Translations under genes and position numbers: made by a program | The notes under the pieces: generated by a model | Database searches by the model: none | The model's input: only the letters and a program-made list of their open reading frames with translations | Told to the model about the DNA's origin: nothing | Part shown: positions 16,034 to 25,230 of the stretch, piece after piece | Layout: every line of letters begins with the position of its first letter | Numbering within the stretch: position 1 is the stretch's first letter | Assembly (NCBI GenBank): GCA_022800935.1 | Contig: JAAWRH010000002.1 | Location: forward strand, 124,001 to 188,000 | From: Oscillospiraceae bacterium | GTDB taxonomy: Bacteria > Bacillota > Clostridia > Oscillospirales > Ruminococcaceae | Length of the DNA stretch: 64,000 nucleotides | Direction of reading: 5' to 3'

Positions 16034-17689
16034 TTACCGGAGGCATTCCAAAATTTTATCCCGGTTGCTCATATCCAAGGAACGGACCTTCTGCCTCACC
16101 CGCAGGATAGAATTGGCGGACATACTCAGCTCATCAATACCCAAAGCCAGGAAGGTTTCGGTTAAGGTTGTATCCGCCGCCATTTCCCCGCAGATGGCAA
16201 TCCACTTTCCCTCTTTATGTATGGCGTTAGCCGCAATCTGTATCATCCGCAGCACCGCCGGATGGTGGGGCCGGAACACATTTTCCACCTTTGGATTCTG
16301 CCGGTCCGCCGCCAGGGTGAACTGGATCAGGTCATTGGTCCCGATGCTGAAGAAATCCACCTCTCTGGCCAGGCGGTCGCTTATCATCACAGCGGCCGGG
16401 GTTTCTATCATAATGCCCAGCTCAACGCATTCGGCAAAGGGCTTGCGTTCCGCCAGCAGCTCCGCCTGCACCTGCTTTATCAGCTCCTTCACCGCCCTTA
16501 TCTCCTCCACCGAGGTGATGAGCGGCAGCATCAGCGCAAGGTTCCCATAGACCGCGGCGCGGTAAAAGGCGCGCAGCTGGATGCGGAACAGATTTGGCTG
16601 CCCCAGGCTGACGCGGATGGCCCGGTACCCCATCGACGGGTTCTCCTCCTCCGGCAGCCGGAAATAGTCCGCCCGCTTGTCGCCCCCCACATCCAGGGTG
16701 CGGATAATCACCCGCCTGCCCCCCATGCGCTCCGCCGCAGCCCGGTAGGTGACAAACTGCTCCTCCTCCGATGGAGGACGGTCCTTCCCCAGGAAGAGGA
16801 ACTCGCTGCGGAACAGCCCTATCCCTTCCGCCTCATTGCACAGCGCCAGGGACAAATCCCCCACCGAACCGATGTTGGCGCAAAGGTGTATTCTCTGCCC
16901 GTCTCTGGTGATATTCTCCAGACCCAGCAGGGATTTCAGGTCCTCCTCCTGTCCCCGGTACGCCCGCTGCTGGGCAACCGCCTGAGCCAGCGTCTCCGGG
17001 TCCGGACAGAACACCACCTGCCCGGTAATCCCGTTTAAGATGACCGTTTCCCCATTGTGCTGCTCCAGCTCCTCCGGGAGCTGGGCCACAGCCGGAACCC
17101 CCATGTTCCGGGCCAGTATGGCCGAATGGGAATTGACCGAACCGTGGTTGGTGATAAACCCCAGCAGCCGCTCCTGGTCTACATGGAGGGTTTCGCTGGG
17201 CATCAGGTCGCGGGCCGCCAGAATGACCGGTCCCTCCCCCTCCATCTCCCTTATGTTCCGCCCCGCCAGGGCGTCCAGGAGGGTATAGGCGGAGTCTATC
17301 ACATCGGTGGACCGTTCCTGTAGATACGGATCGTCCAGGGTGGCAATCATCAGCGACATCTTCTGCGCCGCCCGGTAGACCGCGTATTCGGCGTTTTTCC
17401 GTTCATTGCGTATAATATCTATGATTGCTTCCTCAAAGTCCATATCCTCCAGCATCACCTGATGCACCTGGAAGATAAGGGAGGGCTGTTCCCCTGCCCT
17501 CTGCAGCGCCTTCATATAAAGCTCCTGGATGCGCCCGATTGCCTCCACGCGTGCCTGATAAAAGCGCTCGACCTCCAGCTCCGGGTCATCTACTGTGTAT
17601 TGAACCGGTTCCCTCCGGTCATGGTTATAGTAGCGCAGCTTTCCAACCGCTATTCCGCCTGAAATGGCCTTTCCCTTGATAGTCGTCAT
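16034..17689 (-). CDS. ptsI: PTS enzyme I (phosphoenolpyruvate-protein phosphotransferase)
   Basis: Cytoplasmic enzyme that takes phosphate from PEP and passes it to HPr, feeding all PTS sugar uptake. At 551 residues it is slightly short of the usual 570-575. The phosphorylated His is H188 in VNSHSAILARNMGVPAV. The PEP-binding TIM-barrel domain follows, with FRSEFLFL, LDVGGDK, the signature EFFSIGTNDL-like DFFSIGTNDLIQ, and the catalytic Cys in AICGEMAAD near the end. No HPr or EII gene is adjacent, so its partners are encoded elsewhere. AAAGGGGG lies 8 bases before ATG 17689. Confidence 0.93.
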   Translation of the reverse strand: MTTIKGKAISGGIAVGKLRYYNHDRREPVQYTVDDPELEVERFYQARVEAIGRIQELYMKALQRAGEQPSLIFQVHQVMLEDMDFEEAIIDIIRNERKNAEYAVYRAAQKMSLMIATLDDPYLQERSTDVIDSAYTLLDALAGRNIREMEGEGPVILAARDLMPSETLHVDQERLLGFITNHGSVNSHSAILARNMGVPAVAQLPEELEQHNGETVILNGITGQVVFCPDPETLAQAVAQQRAYRGQEEDLKSLLGLENITRDGQRIHLCANIGSVGDLSLALCNEAEGIGLFRSEFLFLGKDRPPSEEEQFVTYRAAAERMGGRRVIIRTLDVGGDKRADYFRLPEEENPSMGYRAIRVSLGQPNLFRIQLRAFYRAAVYGNLALMLPLITSVEEIRAVKELIKQVQAELLAERKPFAECVELGIMIETPAAVMISDRLAREVDFFSIGTNDLIQFTLAADRQNPKVENVFRPHHPAVLRMIQIAANAIHKEGKWIAICGEMAADTTLTETFLALGIDELSMSANSILRVRQKVRSLDMSNRDKILECLR

Positions 17690-18229
17690 GGAAGGGACCC
17701 CCTTTTATACCCACTGCACAAATCGTTGTCTGCGAACATTTCATGCCTTCCGTCAAAGCCGGCCACATAGCAATATCTCCCCTTTCAGGCGGATGCTGCT
17801 TCTCCATCCTTTTTCCACCGGCAAAGGCAGGCTCTGCCGGTACTATCCATCAAATCCCATCATTAATTCAAAAATGACAGAATAGCATTAAAGCATTTTA
17901 ACATCTTCTCTATTGGTTATTATACCATAAACCAATCCGCTTTTCCAGATGAAAACTCAAAAAATTTACAAAAACATTGTTTTTTTTAATGTTTCCCAAA
18001 TTTTCACATGCACACTGATATACATAAACTTTTTCATTATCAAAAATGACTAATAGTGAGAGATTTTTTTGAAGTTGAATCGTTCAAATAGCCAAAAATT
18101 ATAAATAGGCCAAGGAACTGAAGATTTTTCCCGTGAAACCTATTGTTTTTTTGAGGCAATAGTGCTATAGTATTACCAGGGATATGTAAGAATACTTACA
18201 AATTTGGCATTTTATAGGAGGTTTTTAAA
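17690..18229. other. Long AT-rich divergent intergenic region
   Basis: No gene seen. On the minus strand a -10 TATAAT (17919-17924) lies inside an imperfect inverted repeat with TTGGTT/AACCAA ends (17913-17935), a possible ptsI promoter-operator with a weak -35. On the plus strand the secreted-protein promoter lies at its right end. Poly-A/poly-T tracts fill 17950-18070. Confidence 0.5.
18143..18171 (+). promoter_or_regulatory. Promoter of the secreted protein gene
   Basis: -35 TTGTTT (18143-18148), 17-base spacer, -10 TATAGT (18166-18171), leaving a leader of roughly 50 bases before the ATG. The region upstream is very AT-rich, as in UP elements. Confidence 0.6.
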
Positions 18230-18889
18230 ATGAAAAAGTTATTGTCTCTGGTTATTGCAGCAGCAATGGCCGCCAGCGCAACCGCTACCGTGTTTGCCGC
18301 TGACTATCCCACCGACGACGACAACAAGGTTGTCGGCACCCCCACAATCGGCGACGGTACTTCCGCCAGCAGCCCTGCCGCTGTCGTAACTGCCACCACC
18401 GTTTCCAAGGTAATTAAGGAAGCGGCTTCCAGCGGTAAAACTGCTACTGTGAACATTACCGCCACCGCCAGCGTTCCCAAGAGCGTTATCGACAAGATTA
18501 CCGCTCCCGTTACCTTCAAGGCTCCCAACTTCACCATTACTATTGACCCCGCCAACATGACCGAGAAGGTTGACATTGACTGCGGCGTTAAGACCAACGC
18601 TCCCGCTGCTCAGGCTACCTTTGAGAAGTTCTTCAACGAGCCTGTTGCCACTATCGCCTGCGCTCAGGACGGCAGCTTCGGCGGCACCGTTCAGATTGAC
18701 GTTAAACCCGACAATCTGGACAACATTGATACTTCCAAGACCATTTATGTTTACTCTTGGAATCCCAAGACCAATTCCTACAAGAAGATGGGCACAGCTG
18801 TTCTGCTGAAGAACGGCCAGATCAGAGTAAATGTAACCCGTGGTTACAATCTGGTTCTCTCCAACGCTGCTAGCTTCACTGCTAAGTAA
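18230..18889 (+). CDS. Secreted protein of unknown function, probably highly expressed
   Basis: A 219-residue protein with a Sec signal peptide (MKKLLSLVIAAAMAASATA, cleavage near VFAAD, residue 24). The mature part is Thr/Ala/Val-rich, predicted beta, with two Cys near residues 119 and 143. Its C-terminus (YVYSWNPKTNSYKK...VNVTRGYNLVLS) resembles small beta domains of Clostridia surface proteins that begin with 'Y-Y-W-N' and end 'Y-V-L-S'. AGGAGG lies 9 bases upstream. Codon use is strikingly biased (GCT, ACC, AAG, GTT) compared with neighbours, which fits high expression. No LPXTG or S-layer anchor is seen. Confidence 0.8.
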   Translation: MKKLLSLVIAAAMAASATATVFAADYPTDDDNKVVGTPTIGDGTSASSPAAVVTATTVSKVIKEAASSGKTATVNITATASVPKSVIDKITAPVTFKAPNFTITIDPANMTEKVDIDCGVKTNAPAAQATFEKFFNEPVATIACAQDGSFGGTVQIDVKPDNLDNIDTSKTIYVYSWNPKTNSYKKMGTAVLLKNGQIRVNVTRGYNLVLSNAASFTAK

Positions 18890-18906
18890 GTTTTCTTAAT
18901 ATCCCC

Positions 18907-18942
18907 GAAAAAAGGGCGTCGCATTGCGCGGCGTCCTTTTTG
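18907..18942 (+). terminator. Intrinsic terminator of the secreted protein gene
   Basis: Hairpin around GGGCGTCGC...GCGGCGTCC, with AAAAAA before and TTTTTG after it. Confidence 0.85.
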
Positions 18943-18991
18943 TTTTGGGACTAGCCCAAGCTGTTCCCTCTGCTTTGGCACAGATTACACG

Positions 18992-19025
18992 AAAAGCGGT
19001 GTGGCCTTCTCTCCACACCGCTTTC
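18992..19025 (-). terminator. Intrinsic terminator of the BY-kinase operon
   Basis: Perfect 12-bp stem AAAGCGGTGTGG/CCACACCGCTTT with an 8-base loop, three bases past the kinase stop; a short T-run follows on the minus strand. Confidence 0.8.
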
Positions 19026-19027
19026 TG

Positions 19028-20656
19028 TCAATCGTCTCCGTATCTCTTGCCGTAGCCGTAGCTGCCATAGCTTCCGTATTTGCCGTAGCCGTACCTGCCA
19101 TAATGTCCATAGCCGCCGGAGTACCCGTAATTGTGCCCGTAACCGCCTAACCCAGACTCCGCGCCGTTGAGTACGCCGCCCAGCATCTTCACACCGCTTT
19201 CCGAAAGGCTCTGTATTCCTTCCATAATCCGGTAAAGGGGCGCGTAATCTTGCTTGACCACATACACCGCAGCGTCCGCATAGCTGGCAACCGCCGCCGC
19301 GTCCGCAATGATGCCGCAGGGCGGGGTATCCAGTATGACATAGTCAAACTGCTCGCACAGCCGGTCCAGTATATCCTTGATCCGCCCGGAGCCCATAGCC
19401 GCAATGGGGTTTTCCATCGGTTCCCGTCCGGCCAGGAGGTAGAAGCCCCCCTCTTCCTTCATGTACTGCAATGCTTCCTTCAGGGTTTTCTCTCCGCCGA
19501 AAACCTCCTTCAGCCCAAACAGCTCCGTATCCTTTTCCTCGGAGAGGCGGGAGGCAATGCTGGGGTTCCTCAAATCGCAGTCCACCAGGACCACGCTCTT
19601 TTCCCTCTGGGCAATGGAAATGGCAAGGTTGAGGGAAACCGTGGTTTTCCCCTCCCCCGGCAGGGTGCTGGTAATCACTAGAATCTTTTCCTTTTCCCCC
19701 ATGCGGCGGATCAAACGTGTGCGCAGGGCGCGGATAGATTCCTGAAAGGCCGCCCCCGAATTCCGGTTGATAATGGTAATATCCTGGTTGATGGTCTTCC
19801 GCCGCTTTTTGAACATCACCTGGGGCACGGTACCCAGACAGGTCATATTCAGCTTTTCCTTCATTTCCTCTTCCCTGCGGATGGTGTTTTTGGTGATGGC
19901 ATATATGAAAATGAAACCGCACCCCAGCAGGATTCCTATCAGGAAAGCTATAATGGTGTTGCGCAGATAGTCGTAAACATTGTCCGGCTCCTCCGGAATG
20001 GTGGGCGAGGTCAGGATGTTCACCTGGGTGTCGCCGATGACATAGTCCGCCACCTTGTGGTAGTTGTCTATGATGGACTTTAGTATCTCAAAGGCGTCCA
20101 TGGCGTTGTCGCTTGTCACCATAACGGTGAACAGGTTGGTGTTGTCTGTGGCCTCGGCGGTGATCTCCCCGTTCACCTCGTCCACACCCATGTCCTGGGC
20201 GATAATCTCCTGCATCAGGTCGCTTTGCAGGATATAGGGAAAGGTTTTTGCCATCTGGCTGGCGGTGGAGGAGCTGTAATCATAGGTGTAGTTGTCTATC
20301 TCACCCACAGAGGTCTGTTTGGTCATCTGGGTGCTGATGGTAAAGGTGGCCTTGGCCACATATTCCGGCTTAAAGATCAGCAGCGAGCCCATAAAGGCCA
20401 GGTCTGCCAGCAGAATGGCCAGCAGGGCCACAATCCACCAGAACTTGAACAGTCCCTTCCAAAGGTCGCCGATTAAAATTTGGAGGTCGATTTCCTCCTC
20501 GGAGTCGTCATAAGCCGCCTGAGACGTCTGGGACGAACCAGATGATACAGACCCAGAATACCCGGTGCTGCGGTGAGAACCGGAATGCTCGGAGCGCTCA
20601 GCGCGTTCTTCCTGCTCGGAGCTCCCGCTGTAGGAAGCGTTATACTGCCTTTCCAT
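19028..20656 (-). CDS. Bacterial tyrosine kinase with Wzz domain (BY-kinase, Wzc-like)
   Basis: A 542-residue co-polymerase/kinase for polysaccharide chain-length control. A Ser-rich cytoplasmic N-terminus (1-55) precedes a membrane segment near 73-95, an outer Wzz domain to about 230, and a second membrane segment near 232-254. The kinase domain has Walker A TLPGEGKTTV near 331-340, Walker A' VVLVDCDLRNP near 355, and Walker B YVILDTPP near 439-446. The C-terminus (506-539) is a Tyr/Gly-rich autophosphorylation cluster with about 11 tyrosines. ATG 20656, whose ATG overlaps the upstream TGA, has GGGAGG 7 bases before it. Confidence 0.92.
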   Translation of the reverse strand: MERQYNASYSGSSEQEERAERSEHSGSHRSTGYSGSVSSGSSQTSQAAYDDSEEEIDLQILIGDLWKGLFKFWWIVALLAILLADLAFMGSLLIFKPEYVAKATFTISTQMTKQTSVGEIDNYTYDYSSSTASQMAKTFPYILQSDLMQEIIAQDMGVDEVNGEITAEATDNTNLFTVMVTSDNAMDAFEILKSIIDNYHKVADYVIGDTQVNILTSPTIPEEPDNVYDYLRNTIIAFLIGILLGCGFIFIYAITKNTIRREEEMKEKLNMTCLGTVPQVMFKKRRKTINQDITIINRNSGAAFQESIRALRTRLIRRMGEKEKILVITSTLPGEGKTTVSLNLAISIAQREKSVVLVDCDLRNPSIASRLSEEKDTELFGLKEVFGGEKTLKEALQYMKEEGGFYLLAGREPMENPIAAMGSGRIKDILDRLCEQFDYVILDTPPCGIIADAAAVASYADAAVYVVKQDYAPLYRIMEGIQSLSESGVKMLGGVLNGAESGLGGYGHNYGYSGGYGHYGRYGYGKYGSYGSYGYGKRYGDD

Positions 20657-23136
20657 CATCTTCCCTCCCTGTCGTTTCCGGTATTGTCGGAACGTCTTGC
20701 ATTTTTGCGGCTGCCCAGCATGGAAAGGTCCAGCTCCAGGTCCGCCGCGCTGGCGCCCCTCTGCCCGCCGCTCTGGGGTGTCCCCTGGGCTGTGGACTGC
20801 TGCGCGCCGCCCACAGCCGCCGCTCTCCTCGCTGCTGCCTCCGGGGTATAATAGATGGGAGGATTCTTCGGTGTCCATGTGCTCTCGGAGGAGGTAACAG
20901 ACGGCCTGCCGCTGCTTGAAGTAGTAAGCGTTTCACGAGCAAGGGGCTGGGGGGGCTGGGGGGGCTGAGAAGACGGGGACCCCTGGGATGGTGGTTCTGC
21001 GGCCTGCGCCTGCATCTGGGCCAGAAGAGAGGGCCTTCCCTGGGTTTTGGAGCCTGCATCCGCTGAAGGGGTCTTTGCTGCCACAGAAGAGGGCATCCCC
21101 CAGGAGGTGGAGGAGAAAAATCTCTGGTCAAATGGATTGGCGCTTGTTTCCTCGCCGCCTGTCTCCGGTTTGGCGCTCTCCGCTCTGGTAGTTCCGTATC
21201 TGTTTTCATCCGTCTGCCGCTGTCCCCGATAGTCGGGAATATCCGCTTCCCGCCTGGAGGCGCTGCCGCGGGCGGATGCTTTTCTGGCTGCCGGTTCCCC
21301 CTCAGACCTGGAGGAAGAACGGGAGCCGTTGGCGTTCACCATATATTCGGTCCAATCCACACCTCCTCCGGGAGCTGTGTGCTCAGTTTCGGCATCTGTA
21401 GATACTGGCAGCTTGGGAGATGTCCGGGAGGAGGATTTCACAGCCCTGTCCCCGGAATTGTTTCTGGAAGCCCTGGAGGGTTCCGGCCTTTCCTGGGAAT
21501 CGGACCGGCTGCGGGAGGTCTTTTTTTCCTCGGCCGCAATGCTCTCCCTCATCTTGTCGTCCCAGTCGCGGTAGCCGCTGGTCTGGTTGAACACATTGGA
21601 GGCAACCGCGCGTTTGGTGCTGTGCTGGCTGTGGGTGTTCCCGCCCAGGGCGTTGGCGGTTTCCACTCCCTTTTCTGTCGCCGCGGAGCTCTTTCTGTCG
21701 TATTTTCCGTACTGGCCGTATCCGTATCTGCCGTATTTGCCATAATGGTCATAATGTCCGTAGCTGGTGACGGGTATGACGGAAGTCACCGGCACGTCGT
21801 TAAAAATACATCCCAAAAAGGTACCCTTACTCTGGCGCAGCACATCCACCGCGTCGTTGATGTCCGAGGTGTAGGGAACATCCTGCCGCACCACCAGAAT
21901 GGAGGCGTCCACCAGGTCGTTGAGCCCCTCTGTATCTGCCACCAGCATCATGGGCGGGGTGTCCAGAATGATGAAATCCGCGAACTCCTTGCACTGCTCC
22001 AACAGCTTGGCCATGGACTCCGAGGCGGACATTTCGGCGGAATTGGAATACTTCTTAGTTCCGAATATCATATAGATACCGGTCTTCTCGTCATAATAGG
22101 CGATGCGGCGCACATCCCGGCACCCGCCCAAAAGGCAGATTCCAATCTCCTGGTCTGGCGGGACCTCCTTTTCAAATATCTTGAACTGGGCAGGCTTGCG
22201 GAAGTCTGCGTCGATAAGCGCCACCGCAAAGCCCTTCTGCGCCAGGGAAAGGGCGATGTTGGAGGCAACGGTGGACTTGCCCTCGTTTTCCGTGACGCCG
22301 GTCACAAGGATGCTGCGGCACCCCTGATTGACAGAGGCGTATTCAATCTTGGTGCATATCTTGTGAAAGGTCTCCACAAAGGAAAAGCTGACCAGCGGAT
22401 TGTTGAGCAGGATACTGCTCTTGTTCTTTTTCCCCAGGAAGGAGCGGACCGAAACGTATTTATTTTCGTGGTGAATTACTGCCATCAGTTTGGCGTCCAC
22501 CTTGTTGTGGAAAGCGGTTTCGGTTTTCACGGTATCCTTCAGGAAGGACATCAGGGCGATGAGCATAGTCATCAGCAGCAGGCCCCCCAATATGGAAAGC
22601 TCCACCACGATGCTGTCCTCGATAAAGTTGGTGGCCTCCTCCGGCATGGTGGGGTGGCTGATGACATCCAGCATGGCGTTGCTGTAAATATAGTCGGAAA
22701 TAGTGGGATAGACCTTTATCACCGACTGCATCAGGTCAAACGCCCCCTGAGGGGAATGGGCAGTGGTACTGATCTCCAAAAGGTTGGTCTCCGGAATAAC
22801 CTCCACCTTGAGCTTTCCCGGAAATTCCAATACTCCCATATCCTCGGCCACCTTCTCCTGGAGCAGGTCGCTGCCCAGAACCTGGGTAAAGACGCTGGTC
22901 ATGGCGGAGGACATCCGCAGGTCTGAGTAAGCGGAATCGGAATTGGTCTTGGCTGTCACCACGATGGTGGCGCTGGAGGTAAAGGTTGGCTGGATAATCA
23001 GATGAAGGGCGACATAGGCGCCCATGGCGGCAGTCACCATCGCCATGACGATCATCCAGGCGTAGCGGCGGATATCCCGGAGGATACTGTGCCATTCCAG
23101 ATTTGCCAGGCTGAATACCTGTTCTTGATCATTCAT
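20656..23136 (-). CDS. BY-kinase with Wzz domain and 340-residue disordered tail
   Basis: An 826-residue relative of the next gene. Membrane segments lie near residues 27-49 and 178-199 flanking the Wzz region. The kinase domain has Walker A GVTENEGKST near 280-289, Walker A' ALIDADFRKP near 306-315 and Walker B FIILDTPP near 388-395. A Tyr/Gly cluster holds 8 tyrosines in residues 459-479. Residues 480-826 are low-complexity, rich in Ser, Arg, Gln and Pro, and clearly outside the normal BY-kinase length of about 450-750. Its stop overlaps the start of the second kinase. Role: regulated EPS or capsule export, by family. Confidence 0.9.
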   Translation of the reverse strand: MNDQEQVFSLANLEWHSILRDIRRYAWMIVMAMVTAAMGAYVALHLIIQPTFTSSATIVVTAKTNSDSAYSDLRMSSAMTSVFTQVLGSDLLQEKVAEDMGVLEFPGKLKVEVIPETNLLEISTTAHSPQGAFDLMQSVIKVYPTISDYIYSNAMLDVISHPTMPEEATNFIEDSIVVELSILGGLLLMTMLIALMSFLKDTVKTETAFHNKVDAKLMAVIHHENKYVSVRSFLGKKNKSSILLNNPLVSFSFVETFHKICTKIEYASVNQGCRSILVTGVTENEGKSTVASNIALSLAQKGFAVALIDADFRKPAQFKIFEKEVPPDQEIGICLLGGCRDVRRIAYYDEKTGIYMIFGTKKYSNSAEMSASESMAKLLEQCKEFADFIILDTPPMMLVADTEGLNDLVDASILVVRQDVPYTSDINDAVDVLRQSKGTFLGCIFNDVPVTSVIPVTSYGHYDHYGKYGRYGYGQYGKYDRKSSAATEKGVETANALGGNTHSQHSTKRAVASNVFNQTSGYRDWDDKMRESIAAEEKKTSRSRSDSQERPEPSRASRNNSGDRAVKSSSRTSPKLPVSTDAETEHTAPGGGVDWTEYMVNANGSRSSSRSEGEPAARKASARGSASRREADIPDYRGQRQTDENRYGTTRAESAKPETGGEETSANPFDQRFFSSTSWGMPSSVAAKTPSADAGSKTQGRPSLLAQMQAQAAEPPSQGSPSSQPPQPPQPLARETLTTSSSGRPSVTSSESTWTPKNPPIYYTPEAAARRAAAVGGAQQSTAQGTPQSGGQRGASAADLELDLSMLGSRKNARRSDNTGNDREGR

Positions 23137-23147
23137 CCTTGTCCCCC

Positions 23148-23972
23148 CTATTCTTCCACAACTACAGTGAGGATGGCATGGCCTTCCCGTCCGTTTTCAT
23201 CCTGGGCGCGGTAGGTCACCTGGTAAACGCCCTCCCGCATCATATTGATGGGAGAATCCACCTGTACCTGGGGATCCTCCATCGGCTCCTGAGCGCCTGC
23301 GGCGGTCACGCTTTTCAGGTACCGGTTCGGCTCAAAAGTCCCGCCCTTGGGCAGGTAGATGATATATTCGTTGAGCTCCACCACCGGGAGCATCGGGTCC
23401 CTGGCGGTGATGTATACCGGCAGCTCCAGCTCGGAGGAATCCCCCCTGCTGTTGGAAATCTTCGCGGCAATGTGATACACCCCTTCGGAGGTGGTGGTCA
23501 AATCGCTGGAGGTAACTCGCACCTTATTGCTGATATCCCCGTCGATAACGTCCACCGCACCCAGATAATTCAGGATGTTCACCGTTGACCCCGCCTGGAA
23601 CACCAAATCGCTTTCCAGGGTAAAGCGGGGAGAAACATAGTCCTCATACACAACGCTGCGGGTGTACTTGACCACATGGTTGTCCTCGTCGGCCACCGCG
23701 TAGGTCACGCGGGCGATGCCGGGCTCGATAAAGTTGGAGATATACTCCACGATGATCTTATCGGTGATGTCCCCGTCCTTTTCGTCAACCGCCCGGACTC
23801 CCTCCAACAGCTTGTCTTCGGTATCGTTGAGCTTCATGACGATTTTGGGCGAATCACAGAGAATCTCCGGGACGGTGTCGTCCTTTTTGAACAGCTCCAA
23901 AAATACAGTGATGATAAACAAAACCACTGTCAGGCTAAACAGGCAAATCAATCCTATCCGTATTACTTTCAT
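23148..23972 (-). CDS. Membrane-anchored Ig/cadherin-like repeat protein
   Basis: A 274-residue protein with an N-terminal membrane anchor (residues 5-27, LICLFSLTVVLFIITVFLEL) and three beta-sandwich-like repeats. The repeats carry the DUF5011/HYR-like pattern 'GVRAVDEKDGDIT' (near 58-70) and 'GAVDVIDGDIS' (near 138-148) ending in 'ITYAVADE'-type strands. Likely an extracytoplasmic scaffold for the neighbouring exopolysaccharide kinase/co-polymerase proteins. It is co-directional with and 11 bases from the kinase gene. Confidence 0.75.
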   Translation of the reverse strand: MKVIRIGLICLFSLTVVLFIITVFLELFKKDDTVPEILCDSPKIVMKLNDTEDKLLEGVRAVDEKDGDITDKIIVEYISNFIEPGIARVTYAVADEDNHVVKYTRSVVYEDYVSPRFTLESDLVFQAGSTVNILNYLGAVDVIDGDISNKVRVTSSDLTTTSEGVYHIAAKISNSRGDSSELELPVYITARDPMLPVVELNEYIIYLPKGGTFEPNRYLKSVTAAGAQEPMEDPQVQVDSPINMMREGVYQVTYRAQDENGREGHAILTVVVEE

Positions 23973-24056
23973 ACCTTCAGGCGCCTTCCGGCCCTATCTC
24001 TCCTTTTTTGTTCTTATGTGTGCGCAGCTGCGCGGCTCTGCCGCCGGTTTTCCTTT

Positions 24057-24812
24057 TTATCTCCTTCGCGGCCGGCCCGGCTCGGTCGGCCTGTCCTGCA
24101 AAACGCTCAAAGGATTATCCCAAAAAATCCGCTGCGCCTCCTGCAAGGAATACAGGTCGCATACCATATTGTAGGCCTCCCCCATAAAGGGTGTCCTCCG
24201 GTAAGGACTGTGGGCATCGCTGGCAACAATATCGGCCATCCCCTGCTGCAGCAGATAATGCACGGCATCCTGTACGCTTCTGCCAAAGCTCCCCACAATG
24301 CTCCCCTTGTTCACCTGTAAAAGGCAGCCCATTTCCTTCCACTCCGCCGCCAGGTCCGGGTCCTCCCGGACATATTCATACCGCTCCGGGTGGGCGACAA
24401 TGGGAATGACCCCCTCCTCCAGCAGCCCCTCCAGCACCGCCTGAACCCGTTCGGGGTCGTCGCTGAAATAAAACTCCACCAAAAGGTACCGGGTGTTGTT
24501 CAGTGTCAATAGCCTGCCCTGCCGGAACAGCCGGGGCAGGTTATCGGTTCCAAAGGTCTCCATCCCCAGGGCGAGCCGAAGGGGAAGTCCCTCCCGCTCT
24601 ATCCCCTTTTGCAGTTGCAAAAAGTACTGAATCAGATAATCGTCAAAATAATTTGTGTATTCGTTGGGGATATTGCAGTGAGGGGTGGCCACCAAAATTT
24701 TTGTCCCGTTCTCCACTGCCAAGGAGGCCATCTCCAGGGAGGTCTCCATACAGTCCGAGCCGTCGTCCAGTCCGGGCAGTATGTGGCAATGGATATCTAT
24801 CATATCAGCCAA
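24057..24812 (-). CDS. CpsB/YwqE-type PHP-domain protein-tyrosine phosphatase
   Basis: A 251-residue metal-dependent phosphatase that removes phosphate from BY-kinases and their targets. Metal-binding PHP motifs are clear: DIHCHILPGLDDGS near residues 6-19, ATPHCN near 43-48, VAHPERY, and ASDAHSP. It is the first gene of the module with the anchored Ig-like protein and two BY-kinases. The start is TTG 24812 (AGGTGA 7 bases upstream) or ATG 24803. No glycosyltransferase genes are adjacent. Confidence 0.9.
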   Translation of the reverse strand: MADMIDIHCHILPGLDDGSDCMETSLEMASLAVENGTKILVATPHCNIPNEYTNYFDDYLIQYFLQLQKGIEREGLPLRLALGMETFGTDNLPRLFRQGRLLTLNNTRYLLVEFYFSDDPERVQAVLEGLLEEGVIPIVAHPERYEYVREDPDLAAEWKEMGCLLQVNKGSIVGSFGRSVQDAVHYLLQQGMADIVASDAHSPYRRTPFMGEAYNMVCDLYSLQEAQRIFWDNPLSVLQDRPTEPGRPRRR

Positions 24813-25230
24813 TGATGAATCACCTACATTATCACTTGATTCTGCTATGGCGCGGGCCCCTGGCGAACCGAATCCGAAAAAGGGGCTTCTTCACCATTCA
24901 CTATTATAACATTTTTATAGGCTTTTGGAATCCCCTTTTTGCTTTTTTGCAAATTTTTTGTCACTATTGACAGAAACGCCGCCAAAACAAAAGCTTTCCC
25001 CACCATTCCGACGAGACAACGTGATTTACACGCCGAGGTAAGGGAGTATTATTGCCTACACAGTATCATTCATCTTTAAAATCGAAGCAGTCCTTGACGG
25101 TGAACGTACTTTTTTGCGGTGGCTCGTTTCTGGTCAAGAAACGTCGAATTGGTTTGTATTTCGTGGCGGATGCTTTCTGTCAGCCGCAAAAAGGCGGGGC
25201 AGCACACGCCGCTCCGCCGGTCCCATACGG
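24813..25230. other. Intergenic region without recognisable gene
   Basis: Contains an AT-rich stretch (24895-24960), probably the promoter area of the phosphatase operon. A short open stretch at 25052-25291 overlaps the permease 3' end and looks like chance. Nothing else recognised. Confidence 0.4.

Noticed and set aside
19050-19140. Tandem repeat array in the Tyr/Gly tail codons
   Set aside because: Codes for the kinase tyrosine cluster; repeat units are not identical at the DNA level.
20656-20878. Longer N-terminus for the second BY-kinase
   Set aside because: The extension overlaps the first kinase gene in another frame and there is a GGGAGG site directly before ATG 20656.
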